NCBI GenBank assembly: GCA_025330725.1
Contig: JAIWND010000020.1
Location: forward strand, 496,001 to 560,000
Direction of reading: 5' to 3'
DNA: 64,000 nucleotides
Origin: Chlamydoabsidia padenii
Lineage: Eukaryota; Mucoromycota; Mucoromycetes; Mucorales; Cunninghamellaceae
A model generated the notes under the pieces. The model was not told the origin of the DNA. It did not search any database and was given only the letters and a program-made list of their open reading frames with translations. The position numbers were made by a program, and so were the translations under genes. Positions 1 through 11,011 of the stretch are shown piece after piece; within the stretch, counting starts at the first letter, position 1; every line of letters begins with the position of its first letter.

Positions 1-301
1 TCTTTGTCTTTGTGATTGGTGCCTCTGTCATGTATTATCAACTTCGTGCGAAACATTGGTTTACTGGGCCTGGGCGAAGTATTGAATTGCCTGCTGATTC
101 TTATGCTTCTGATACATTCATCATCAATCAACGGTCTGGTTCTCCCAAGGAATTGGACCCTACCCCTTCCTCCTCTACTCATGATGGTACAATAGAGGAT
201 CATGGTATGTTGCAACAATGATGAATGATGTGTATGACTCACTTGGACTTTGTTTATTATTAGATCACTCCAACTTGCGTGCAAGATCCCATCATCAATA
301 G
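1..301 (+). CDS. C-terminal end of a probable amino-acid permease (APC-type), 5' part outside window
   Basis: The reading frame is already open at base 3. It begins with a hydrophobic stretch (FVFVIGASVMYY), the end of a last membrane helix, followed by a short charged tail with RAKHWFTGPGRSIEL. A tail of the form HWFTGP after the last helix is common in fungal APC-superfamily amino-acid permeases, which import amino acids at the plasma membrane. Two ends are possible. Reading straight through gives a stop at 219-221. Splicing a 59-nt intron (205-263, GTATGT...TAG) gives a stop at 299-301, and I prefer this because the donor and acceptor are canonical. The family call rests on a short tail only and could be wrong. 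Confidence 0.5.
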
Positions 302-810
302 TTTATTATCATTTGATTGCATTTATCAATCCTATTTTACTTTATGTATGTGTATATTCCCTTGTATTGTTTTTTTTTTTTAACACTCCTCCCTCCCTCC
401 TACATCATCGTGTATATTTATCACTCGTTTGATCTCCTTTACTTTCTTGTTTTATTTAATATATATACTCTTCATTAGATAGTCCAAAATAACTTTACTC
501 AATAAAATCTCTCTGGTTTTAAAACCTCTTTATGTTTTACGTAACTTGCAATGGATCACACTAATCTATTGAACAAAAGTTAAGGTATCATTTGACTGTA
601 TATAGGACAGGAGTAAAATTCATGCAGGGGCGGGATTTGATCTCTTGATTTTAAAACACCGCTTCTCCACCTTGGAAAGGAAAAGCAGGGGTAGTAGTCT
701 CATACTTTTCCAAAAACGGATGTAACCTAATGATCATCTTGTCACTTGAAACGACAAGACAACTTTCTTGTCTCAAGTCTTTTTTTTTTACTTTTTGCTT
801 TTCTTTCCAC
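302..810. other. intergenic region
   Basis: No coding signal is visible. The stretch is AT-rich. A GGGCGGGATTTGAT motif at 629-642 lies about 170 bp before the next start codon, followed at 651-663 by a TTTTAAAACACCG stretch that resembles the inverted form of the same motif. Confidence 0.5.
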
Positions 811-1418
811 CATGAACTCTACTCAAAAGAAATCCTGTTTACGACAAAAGAACAAGACGAATTATTGCCGAGTCCAATTCATTGAGGAAGCAGGGTACTT
901 GACAACCCCACCTGACTCGCCAGTGGAAGCTTTGATAGGTGAGAAAGAAACGACATTGCCAATGTACTTGTTAACCTTACTCTTTTAGACTCACACATGA
1001 TGATGTATGAGCATCTATACAAGAAGGAAAAAGAACGAACACAGTTACTAGAAACACAAATCCAGCACCTTCAAATACAATTGATGGATAGGGATCAAAG
1101 ACTGGAAAGGGTCAATGTAAGTATCGTTAGCGGGATTTGAAATTGACTGATAGTTTTCCCACGCACTTTTTCCCGTTTTAGAAAGACGAGGTCAAGTACG
1201 CCAAAGTATCCCATCTGGTTAACCATATCTTGGCCCTATCGACTGGTACAAACAGCAATAATAATGAATGCACATCGTCTTTGGAAAGCATTCATGATTA
1301 TTTGCAACATATCTTGTTTCATTTGATGGTCGCACAAAGACAACAAACAAGATACGACGATGATGATCTTTCTGGTAACAACACTGATTATCATCCTTCT
1401 ACAGATATTTATTATTAA
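811..1418 (+). CDS. small coiled-coil protein, unknown function
   Basis: Exons 811-938, 989-1116 and 1182-1418. Both introns (50 and 65 nt) have GT-AG ends and the frame is kept across both. The N-terminus carries CRVQFIEEAG followed by a Pro-rich TPPDSP motif. The second exon is a charged heptad-like helix rich in Leu, Gln, Glu and Lys (HLYKKEKERTQLLETQIQ), probably a coiled coil. The third exon has an Asn/Ser-rich part and ends DIYY. I do not recognise a family. The start at 811 is preferred over the upstream frame because it begins the polar segment. Intron 2 contains a CGGGATTTGAAATT element at 1131-1144. Confidence 0.6.
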
Positions 1419-1577
1419 TTAAAAAACAACCATGATACCCATCCCATTTATTTCATCAAAGAAGATTTATAATGTATAAATTAATAATGGATCAAGTTTG
1501 TTAAAGGATAGTATAATAAAGGAAGGGGAAGGATGTGTAGTATATACAATAGATAATAAGGAGGAGGAGGGGGATAT

Positions 1578-3420
1578 CTATAAAATGGCATGTTGAGAAT
1601 ATAAAAGAGATCTAACTCTATAGTAATCTTCGGACAAAACACCTTCCACTAACAATTGTCCAGAGCCAGTCTACAAAAAAATAAAATAAAAAAGATTCAG
1701 TTATTTTTTATGTGTCTTTTATACATATACATACCTTTCGCACCACCACAAGATCGTTACAAACCAACATGCCTTCATTCTTGAATTCGGCAGAAATACC
1801 TTCAGCCTGAAGCACTCGTTTGAATTCAGTCAATCGTATATCACCCACAAAAATACTTGGTTCCATCTTATTCTTCTTTTGCAGTAGCTGCAAATGTTCC
1901 ATTTCTGACGGAGGTGCTTCTTCCACCATATCCAAAGAAGGTGTTGTAGAATCTTCTTGAAAGTGGATTCGTCCTGATACCCGGGCCAGTTCATAATCAT
2001 CCAGTTTGGAGAAGCGGAGTGAATTGACCAAACCATCAGTGAGTCGGACCCGATAAATATTCGTGGCTGCTGATACATTAAGGACTTCTCCAATACTTGG
2101 TGTAAATATTTCCTTGGTGAATTGAGTCATTGATAAACATGCTTGTGATAAATGATGTGTAGGTTCTTCTTTACCATGGATAATAATCTATTAATTAATA
2201 CAAAGATGAGAGATTGTTTTTTCATGTCAGGGTGGGGAAGGAGTTCTTACCAATTTTCTTGGTGCAATTTGAGGCAGGATTTTCTTCATTGATCTTCCAT
2301 CAGATAAACCTTCCAAATCAATATAACGTAGATAACATTGAACTTGGACATGTTGTATACTGGAGATGTATTTTGTAGGTAACATGTTTCGAGCCGGTAA
2401 CAAGGGTCCATCCACATCCATACCCATATCTTGTTTCACCCCATTATCAAAGTTGGCACCATCTCCACCAGATTCATTGTTTCGTTCCATCGCTTCTGCC
2501 GCCAACCTTGTCACATCAGAGGCCAATATATATTGTTCCGGTTGGATTGCTTCACCATAATCATCAATCTTCTTGCGTCGTTCATGGTATGGAAACATAT
2601 GGTAACTTTGTGATTGTTTGAAGAATCCACCAGAGCGTCCACTATCACGGACATAAAGGTCATGTTGCTTGATCAAGAGGTCGTCCATGGGATCATCTGC
2701 TTCGTCCAAATCCGAATTATCCGATTCATCTTCTTCGATAATCGTCTTGCTTCTTGCAATCATAGCCGCTTGTACTGCTTCCCGTTCTTGTTTCGCTCGT
2801 TGTGCTGCTTCGTATTCTTGTAATTCCGCACCTTCCAAAGGTACCCGTTTGAATAAGGTCAGATCCATAGTGGTATTATATTGCATGATAGGTTTGATCA
2901 TTGGTGATGGTTGCTTGGTGTTGTCCTCCGTCGATTCCCAGTCGTTATAAATCCGTCGTGCCAGTGATCCTGGAGGTGCCCGTTCAGTCAGTAATAATGT
3001 ATTCCTCTGTTGTTGACTATCTGTTGTATCCACTGTCATCCATCGTACAAACAAATCCCGTGCGAATCCTGTTTCCAAACTATAGTTACTGGCAATCACC
3101 ACCTTGGGTCCTGGGTAATTGTCCAAATCTTCCAATTTATGGCAAAGTCGTAAATACTTGAATTCAAAGGGATTTTCTCGTGTGGACGAAAAGTGTTTGG
3201 TCAGATCGGTGCCCATCCATTCCAACATGATCTTGGCAAAGTGTATGGTGTGATAACTCGTGTTGCTGAGCATGATCAATGGGTAATTGTTGAGTTGATG
3301 TTTCGTCCATTGTTGATCCAAGAGATAGGCGAGTTCTAATACACGTGCTGCTGAATCAGAAGGAAGTAAGACGGATCCACCATTTGACAGGGTACCATGA
3401 ATCGTATCTAATAGTGTTTG

Positions 3421-3453
<33 letters not shown>

Positions 3454-4310
3454 AAAGAATTAGTCAAACCTTCTTCTTCCCCATCACCGTCACTTACCAA
3501 ACATAGCAGAGTAACGATCCTTCCTTGGTGGACTGAATATATCAGCATTCAGTGAATCAGTAATCAATAAAGAAGGTCTGGCCAAAGAATCCAATACAAC
3601 ACCATCAGTTAAAAGAGCAGTTCCATCTAAATGACTAGTTTACACAAAATGAGATTAGTACATGACAAGATTATTATTATTGTTGTTATTAAAGGGAAAT
3701 TTTACCTTTCTTTTCTATGATTAAAATCAACTGCATAGACAATGTCATTGGTATCCTGTTTAATTTTCCATATAGTGCCACCGACGGTATGAGCAGCCGC
3801 ATAGGCCGTTATAACAATCCCTTGACATTTCCCAGGTAGTGCACAAGGTTGAGAGTAGCGTAACGAGGTGATCTTGTCGAATGCATTATCAACGTCTTCC
3901 AGAGTAAAAATATCAAAGTCCAATTCGTTCGTCTTGCTTTGGTATATATCGTACATGCACATCTTGCCCATACTGACCACGGGTACTGTGGAATAAGCAG
4001 GACACTGTAAGCCCAAGTGTCGTTTCGCATAGGTGTAGGCGCCAAGATGAGTAAGATCGGAATGTGATAATAAAACAATATCTATTTGTTTTGCAATCCT
4101 ACAACAAATAAAAAGTTGGTTTAAATAGTATCATTCATTGAAAAAAAAAAAAGTAACTTACTTTTTCAACGGTAACAAGTCTTGCGTATTAAACTGATCA
4201 GACCAGCCACAGTCTAATAGGATCTTGACTTCATCTATTTCCAACAAGTAACATAGCGCGTCTTCATTCTTGGCACCGGAGAGAGGAGTGAACTTGATAT
4301 AGCTGGCCAT
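1578..4310 (-). CDS. CPSF2: cleavage and polyadenylation specificity factor subunit 2 (CPSF100/Cft2)
   Basis: Exons (complement): 4162-4310, 3706-4098, 3498-3634, 2251-3407, 1735-2187, 1578-1670; they sum to 2382 nt, 793 aa, close to the usual CPSF2 length. The protein is a beta-CASP member of the metallo-beta-lactamase fold and a scaffold of the mRNA 3'-end processing complex. The N-terminus [20 protein letters not shown], an [10 protein letters not shown] segment and [12 protein letters not shown] are typical. The last occupies the place of the zinc-binding HxHxDH of the nuclease CPSF73 but lacks most ligands, as known for this non-catalytic subunit. An acidic insert ([15 protein letters not shown]) and the C-terminal [12 protein letters not shown] segment also fit the family. 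The intron at 3408-3497 carries a 31-nt poly(A) run (poly(U) in the transcript). The gene is convergent with the upstream coiled-coil gene. Confidence 0.95.
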
Positions 4311-5142
4311 GGAAGGAAGAATGAGGGGTGGCCGCCACGATGAATTTTAAAAAAAGAAAAAAGAGGAGTGGAAGAAGAAGGGAAAAAAAAAAATTTGTTC
4401 CCCCCTCTCTAACAAAGTAAAATATCGGGATTTGAAAATGGGGGGGGGGTATACGAGTGATTGGCATTGACAGCTTCCAGACACAAAAAGGAATAGAAGG
4501 ATAGTCTATGGTAATGATTCCAGACTCACTAGACTAACATATTAGTTTGCATAATCAAGGTTTAGATTGAAAAAGAGCTTAAAAAAAAAGATGTGGTTTG
4601 CATAAAATACATATAGGTGAGCTTGAAATTCATGTGTACAAGTTGAAAGAGGACATCTATTCTGCAACATGATTTGAGCAAATTAATATCTTTTTTAGAC
4701 AAGTATTTTAAAAGGAGTGGAAGACTAAGAATGATGTAAATAGTGGGGCTTTGTATGTTTTAATGCATGAGAATCATACGACAATCAAAAAGTGAATAGT
4801 AGACACTGCAAAAGGAACATATCCCACCCCCCCCTTCTCTCTCTTCATTGTTTTAAAACCACTATCTTAATAACAAACCGTAGGCCAACTCCCCTTAAAA
4901 AATAATCTCCCTTTCTTTTTGAGTTAGTGGCCGCATATATGCGTGGTCGTAGAAATAATCTTGGTTGGGTTTTCCAAATCCCGCTTTTCATCCTCCCTTT
5001 CCCCCCTTAAACATTAAAAAAAAAAAAAAGGCCACGATTCATTTTATCGCTTTTTTATTTTTTTTCTTTCCTTTTACTTTTTTTGTGTCTACTCCTTCCC
5101 TTCTTCTTTTACTTTTTTTTTTTTTTTTTTTTTTACCATCTC
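4311..5142. other. divergent intergenic region between CPSF2 and the RasGEF gene
   Basis: No ORF worth calling. It holds two copies of the recurrent motif, at 4426-4438 and, in inverted form (TTCCAAATCCCGC), at 4972-4984. Pyrimidine-rich runs fill the 150 bp before the RasGEF start. Confidence 0.5.
4426..4438 (+). promoter_or_regulatory. CGGGATTTGAAAA element upstream of CPSF2
   Basis: An instance of the recurrent motif of this window, 116 bp upstream of the CPSF2 start codon (the gene is on the other strand). The function is inferred only from recurrence and position. Confidence 0.4.
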
Positions 5143-7602
5143 ATGGTATCTATCTCACCAGAGTTAAAGTACGGTAATTACAACATTATGCTCCTTGCCA
5201 TGTTGGGTCGCTAAACTAACTCACCTTTTTTTTATATATATATTGCAGACGTCGATCCAAATCGTTTGGCGATTTGACTTGTAAGCGGACGTTTGATTAC
5301 TACCAGAATGAACCATACTCAATGACCACTACAGTTAATGACAAGACCCATTCAACACTCCTTCAACGCCGTTATAGTTCTTGTGTGGAGAACCATGGGT
5401 TTTCTAGTATTATGCTATACGACTGGATAGAAAATGCCAAATTGGACTATAGGTAATGAAAAGGAGGAAGATGCCCTTTACTCAGTTTTATTAATACTAT
5501 CTATTGTTTTAGTAAAGGAAGACCAACTACTGCTACCCTGCATGAATCGAAATCAGCGGATACTCGACATCAAAATGGTGGTGATGATGACAAAAAAAGA
5601 AGATCTGGAAAAGGCAAGTCCAACCAACCAACCAAATGAAAATGAAATGAATGTCAAATTAATTTCATTTTGTATATATGATTACCATGTATAGGCATAC
5701 CGACTCATCATACTTGGCATTCTTACTTGGATCATCAACATCATCAATCAAAAGATATTGTGTCTGCTATTATGGAAGCTGCTTATTACCCTGAAAACAA
5801 GTCTCTTGGTTGGGTAGGTGTTGAAGTACCTGATGCATTGGCCATACCACCTTGTCGACCACCTTCTCCACCACCTCCACCTCCACCTATTGAAAATGAT
5901 ACACATATTTTTGATCTTCTTTCTATGGACCAGGTGGATTCTTATTTTATGCATTACAGTCAACGGACGGATCGATCCCCTTGTATGAACTCGGTTACTG
6001 TGGAAAAACTCGTGGAAATATTGACAAAGGAAATAGGTAATTTGATTGGAATATCTATATCTGGTAACTCATTCTGGCCTCTTGTTTATAGATTCTGATT
6101 TGACAATGAACTTTTTTCTTACCTTCCGGCAATTCCTTACACCTATCAAACTTTGTAAATTGTTAATCCTACGATTCCGATGGGCTTTATTGGAAGAAAC
6201 AGATGAACGACGTCTAGTCAGGATAAGGTAAGGAGTAAATATAGATATATAAAGAATAGAATCTAAAATACTTGACATTGTATGGATTATGCATAATAGG
6301 ACCTTTGTTGTGTTACGATACTGGCTTACACATTATTGGGATCATGATTTTGTCAACTCTCGCACACTCCGGTTTATGCTTTGTACTTTTTTATCTCAAC
6401 TCCGAACACATCCGGTCATTCTCGCATCACCAAGAGATGCCCGCATCATAAAGTACCTACGTAATTTACTCAAACGTCAGCGGAAACTCTTTGGCAACAC
6501 AGACTCTACAACATGTGTCGAATCATGCACCAAACAACAAAACGCCATTCAGCAAGATGACCATGCAGCACCAAAGTCAGCAAGACGTCGCCATGACTAC
6601 TCAACTCCATTGTCTTCCTCTTCATCATCCACCATCACCACCTCCACTTCATCACCTCTACGTCCTGGACATGGTGATCATTGGGTCAAATTATTGGGTC
6701 GACAACAACAACAACAACAACGCAAGCCACAAAAGGAGCTTCGATCATCTATATCCACTCCATTTTTGGGTAGAACCCGGCGATTATCAACATGCTCTCA
6801 ACGCAGTGTGCATGAAGAAAATGCATGGACGGCTAAAATGAACTTTGGAATCAAGACAATCAAGCGGACCGTGCCATCTGTTTACCATACACTTGTACAT
6901 GGCATGACAAACAACAACAACAATCATCAACAACACATACCTAATAACAAATGCACTTGTAAACAACATTCTACATATGGTCATTATTTGCAACACCGGT
7001 ATCCAAAATCAACCATCATGCGATCAGCATCACGGATGTTTGATCAAAAATCCTCAAGTCCACCTTCAACCTATCGACATGATGATTTTGACATTCTATC
7101 GACCTCGTCACATACCAACACCACTTGTCCGTATTATACTCCGTCACCACATCATCATCGGGTCTCTTATTACAGCGATGGATCAGGCCCTTCTTCCTCG
7201 ACTTGTTCGACTTGCTCCCAACCAGACGATTCTCATTATAAACCATTCATTCTTACCTATCGATCTGAAATCATTGCCCAACAATTCTGTATGATGGAAC
7301 AAGTCATGTTACAACAGGTCACATGGGATGAATTGACGGAATTACGTTGGCGTAAACGTTCAAAAGGCACCGTCATCTCTCCTGAAACAGATCAAGGATT
7401 ATTACAAGATGGAGTCGAACAATTGATTGGCTTTTTTAACAAGGTAATATAAAGAGTGACAATGATTATTAGGTGGGGTTTATGACTAATCTTTTATAAA
7501 ATAGACTTGTCAATGGGTTGCCTCTGAAATTGTACGGACAAGATCAATGGACCTGCGTATCCAAGTGATTGAAAAGTTTATTAGGATTGCTTTGGTAAGC
7601 AC

Positions 7603-7634
<32 letters not shown>

Positions 7635-8371
7635 GGAGACTCACCTTGTTATATAAATGTAGAAATGTTATCATCATCGCAATTATAGTACACTTATGCA
7701 GATATTACTTGGTTTACAAGCCCCGGCAGTCTCCCGACTAGAAAGATCCTGGCATCGAATCGATCCTTATGAAAAACAAATCTTCAACGAACTCAAGGAA
7801 ATGGCGAAACCTTTCCGGAATTGGAAAAACGTACGGGATGCAATGAGCAAGGCGGTGGAAGATATTGCGGAATCTCCGGCGGTGGAATCTGTATTGATCA
7901 ACAAGAGTGAATCCATCCATCGACGAGGATGTATTCCTTTTTTAGGTAAGCTACTCACATAGGGAGGTAAAAAGAAGCTAATCTTTTTTTTTTATATAGG
8001 ACTTTATTTATCGGATTTGGTGTTTAATGCGGAATTACCTACATTTATTGATGCAAAGACACTTCAACACAGACAAATGCCAGTATTGGATAATGCACAA
8101 GATCAAGAATTGTGTAAACGACTGGGATCTCATTTTGTAAATTACAACAAGTTTAAAATCACTGGTAAAGTACACATCATCATCCCCTCTTCTTTTAACT
8201 GACATTATTGTAGCCTCCATTATCAAACATATTCTAGCCTTCCAAGTACTTTCCCGATCATATCAATTTATCCCACATACTCAAGTCCTTTATTGCCTTG
8301 ATAAAATGAAGCTTTTGGATGGTACCGAAATACGCAAACAAAGTGGATTATGTGAACCCGATACCAATTAG
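5143..8371 (+). CDS. Cdc25-type Ras guanine-nucleotide exchange factor (RasGEF_N + RasGEF)
   Basis: Ten exons: 5143-5168, 5249-5452, 5513-5613, 5695-6036, 6092-6227, 6300-7443, 7505-7594, 7663-7945, 8000-8164, 8214-8371; sum 2649 nt, 882 aa, in frame throughout. A RasGEF_N (REM) domain lies near residues 210-320 (DLTMNFFLTFRQFLTP, then HYWDHDFVNSRTLRFML). A Ser/Gln/Asn/His-rich linker follows. The catalytic CDC25 homology domain covers about 586-870 (EIIAQQFCMMEQ, then KCYHHRNYSTLMQILLGLQ, LGLYLSDLVFNAELPTFID). Such proteins load GTP on Ras-like GTPases in nutrient, polarity or mating signalling. A Pro-rich segment (PPSPPPPPPP) could bind SH3 domains. The third intron appears to be GC-AG. The first exon and start are the least certain part. 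Confidence 0.88.
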
Positions 8372-8541
8372 TGTAGTTTATCTATTATATTAATTAAATA
8401 AATAAATAAAAACCATATTGTATTTAAACCCAAACACAAAATTTGATTTATTGATTATCAATGTATATAAAGGGGGGGTGGGGAAGGGGGACATCTAATA
8501 CTATATACAAAATGGGACTTTATCTAAAAGGGGGGGGTATA

Positions 8542-10517
8542 CTAAGGTGATGTGTCATCATGTAAATGAATAGGACCTCTTGCACCACTCCAACGTGGTA
8601 CAGCTTGTCGTCCACGGGCCCGTTGGATCCATCGATAGGTTCCCATGATCGCCAAAAAAGTCCATTTCACCAGATCACTGATTCCCCATCGAGTATTTGT
8701 TTCCAAGTAGAGTTCCAAACTGAAACTGGTCAAACCGATCACCACATAAAACATGTGTGTTGCCCCGAGTTTTTCATAAACGACGCCACCTAATAGACTA
8801 CCCAATCCTGCTCCAACACCTGCATACATGGCTGCCAATATACCTATAAGGAGGAAGATCAGTTTTGGAACGATTGACTTTATTTTTTTTTTCCCTTACC
8901 TTGTGAAGTTGCTTGTAAAGAAGGAGGTGCCAATTCATCTGCTTGCACGACCCCAGCACCCCATAATGCTGAGAATGCAATACCTATAGTAAGTGAGCAT
9001 TAGTAAAAGAAAAAGTAGGGAGATAATGTTTTACCGTTTAGCAAATGCAATCCAAGCGCAATCGTGGCACCAGTAGGTCCTTTAGGTAAGATGGTGTAAG
9101 CAAAGACACGAGCAATAGTAAGGACATGGCCAAGTATAATCAAGAATCGAATACCAAAAACCCGAATAAGCTACACCACCATCACCACCCAAAAAAAAAA
9201 AAAAAAAAAGTATCATGTTAGTATATCCCCTCTTTATATATATATAACGTTTATGCACTTACATCCCGAGAATAGTAAAAGAAGAGTAATTCTGTCACCG
9301 AGCCGACCAATCCAGTTAATCCCACAGTAGAAGAGCTAGCACCTAATTCTTGGGTCAAAAAGATAAACAAGAAACTGACCACCATGTTGAGAGCCGCACC
9401 CATTAACATCATGGTCAAGAAGAATAAAAAGACTTGACGTTGTTTTAATAGTTCCAATAATGTAGTAGGAGCAGTTGGAGGTGTGTCATTATTATCCATC
9501 ATATATGAAGAAGACCGGCGATAAGCAGGTGGGTTGGATAAATTGACGGCTTCGATAATACTAGATTCGGTAGCAAATTGGATCAACCGTTGAATTTCAT
9601 TTTGTCGAATTTGTGAGTAATCTTCTTCATCATCGTCATCCAACGTATTATTGTTGTAGGTATCATGGATAGGATCAAGGTGAAATTGTTGGACTTTACG
9701 TCGTAAAGTATGATCTGGATTGGTATCGTTCTTGTTATTATTGGTGGTGGAGGTGGTAAAAGAAACCATGGCGGTGGCAGGAAATCGAGTCGTCTGTTGA
9801 GATTCGGGTTTAAACGTCGTTGCACCGGCCGTCATGATAAAAAACACCGCAGAAACCGCATAGACATAAAAGATCGAATTCATATCCTTTGTCCAATCAG
9901 CAATAAACCCTACCAAAGAAGAAGCCAGTCCAAATGATATTGATCCAAACATACGTTGTCTACCTAACATATAAAACAAGTTAGTATTGAAAGAGAGAGA
10001 GAGAAAAAAAAAAGTGTTGAGGGATATCTTACCATATTGATTCTTATTCTTGCCAAGAATCTTGAGTACACCACCATCCACTAGAGGTAAAACGGGTACA
10101 CCAAAGAAGGCAAAACAAACAGAAGTAATAGTAACCAGAGTGACAGTCAATCGATTCTTGGAGTCCATATCTGGTAGATTTTGCACCACTACAGAGATCC
10201 CCATCACACTAACAATAGCCACCGTTGCCAAGGTTTGAATCATACACATGATATAATTATGGGTTTTTGTCTTGTCCGCCAATGCTGTCCATAAAGGACA
10301 TGCCACTGCCGAGATAAACGGTGCTATAGATATATAAAGAATGAGTCGTTTGTAATTTCCGGATGAGAAAAAGATACTAACCAATAGCCACTAGTAGACC
10401 AATTTGATCACTTTTTAAACCAAGTTGGGAAGAGTAGAATAAGGTAAGGTATACAGGTGCTGAACCCTGGCAGGCGAAGAGGAATGTATATAATAGTTTG
10501 GGAGATATATAGGGCAT
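8542..10517 (-). CDS. major facilitator superfamily transporter (MFS_1-like/MFSD6-type)
   Basis: Exons (complement): 10382-10517, 10033-10323, 9263-9963, 9035-9170, 8900-8983, 8542-8843; sum 1650 nt, 549 aa. The N-terminus PKLLYTFLFACQGSAPVYLT and LGLKSDQIGLL match the first two helices of the MFS_1-like family, and LWTALADKTKTH is the loop 2-3 signature. Further membrane segments follow on both sides of a long hydrophilic central loop (Thr/Asn/Asp-rich, with a DDDDEED run), giving the usual 6+6 layout. LGSLLGGVVYEKLGATHMFY is a typical helix 11 region. The substrate cannot be read from the sequence. It is convergent with the RasGEF gene, with about 170 bp between stops. The start at 10517 was chosen over an upstream ATG because the family motif begins there. 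Confidence 0.85.
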
Positions 10518-11011
10518 ACAGTGAGAGTAAGAATGGTAAATGGATTGTAATTCAGAATTCAAAAATGTGGAAGAGTAGAGGAAAGAAAGAAACAAAAGTG
10601 TCACCACCCAAAAAAAAAAAAATTGAGAAAGAGCTGAGCGGGATTTGAATTTTGAAATCCATGGGGGCTCGCTCTTGTTATAATTGATTAAACTCTTTTT
10701 ACTATAGTATACACCATTGTCATTATAAACTATACTTTAATTCGTCTACCTCTTTACTTTTTACATCATTTTAAAGATGACCATCTGTTTCACCACGCAA
10801 AAAGACTGGATCTTAAAACAAAGAAAGACATTTTATTGGATAGCATTTTAAAGCGCCGACCGAGGTCATTTATTCATGCAACAAAAGAAAGACTTGGGAA
10901 GAAGGGGTATAATTAGGGATTAAACAATAGAAAGACTAGGAATATAAAAGAGTATCTAGTGATAAGAAGAACAGGGAGAAGGAGAGATCTAATGTATGGT
11001 ATGGTGTTCTT
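10518..11011. other. intergenic region between the MFS gene start and the carrier gene end
   Basis: Apart from the motif at 10639-10660 I see nothing but AT-rich sequence and the 3' flank of the carrier gene. Confidence 0.4.
10639..10660 (+). promoter_or_regulatory. CGGGATTTGAATT element with inverted partner upstream of the MFS gene
   Basis: The motif lies 122 bp upstream of the MFS start codon. Here it is followed directly by its own half-inverse, so GGATTT and AAATCC form the two arms of an imperfect palindrome around GAATTTTG. Confidence 0.4.
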
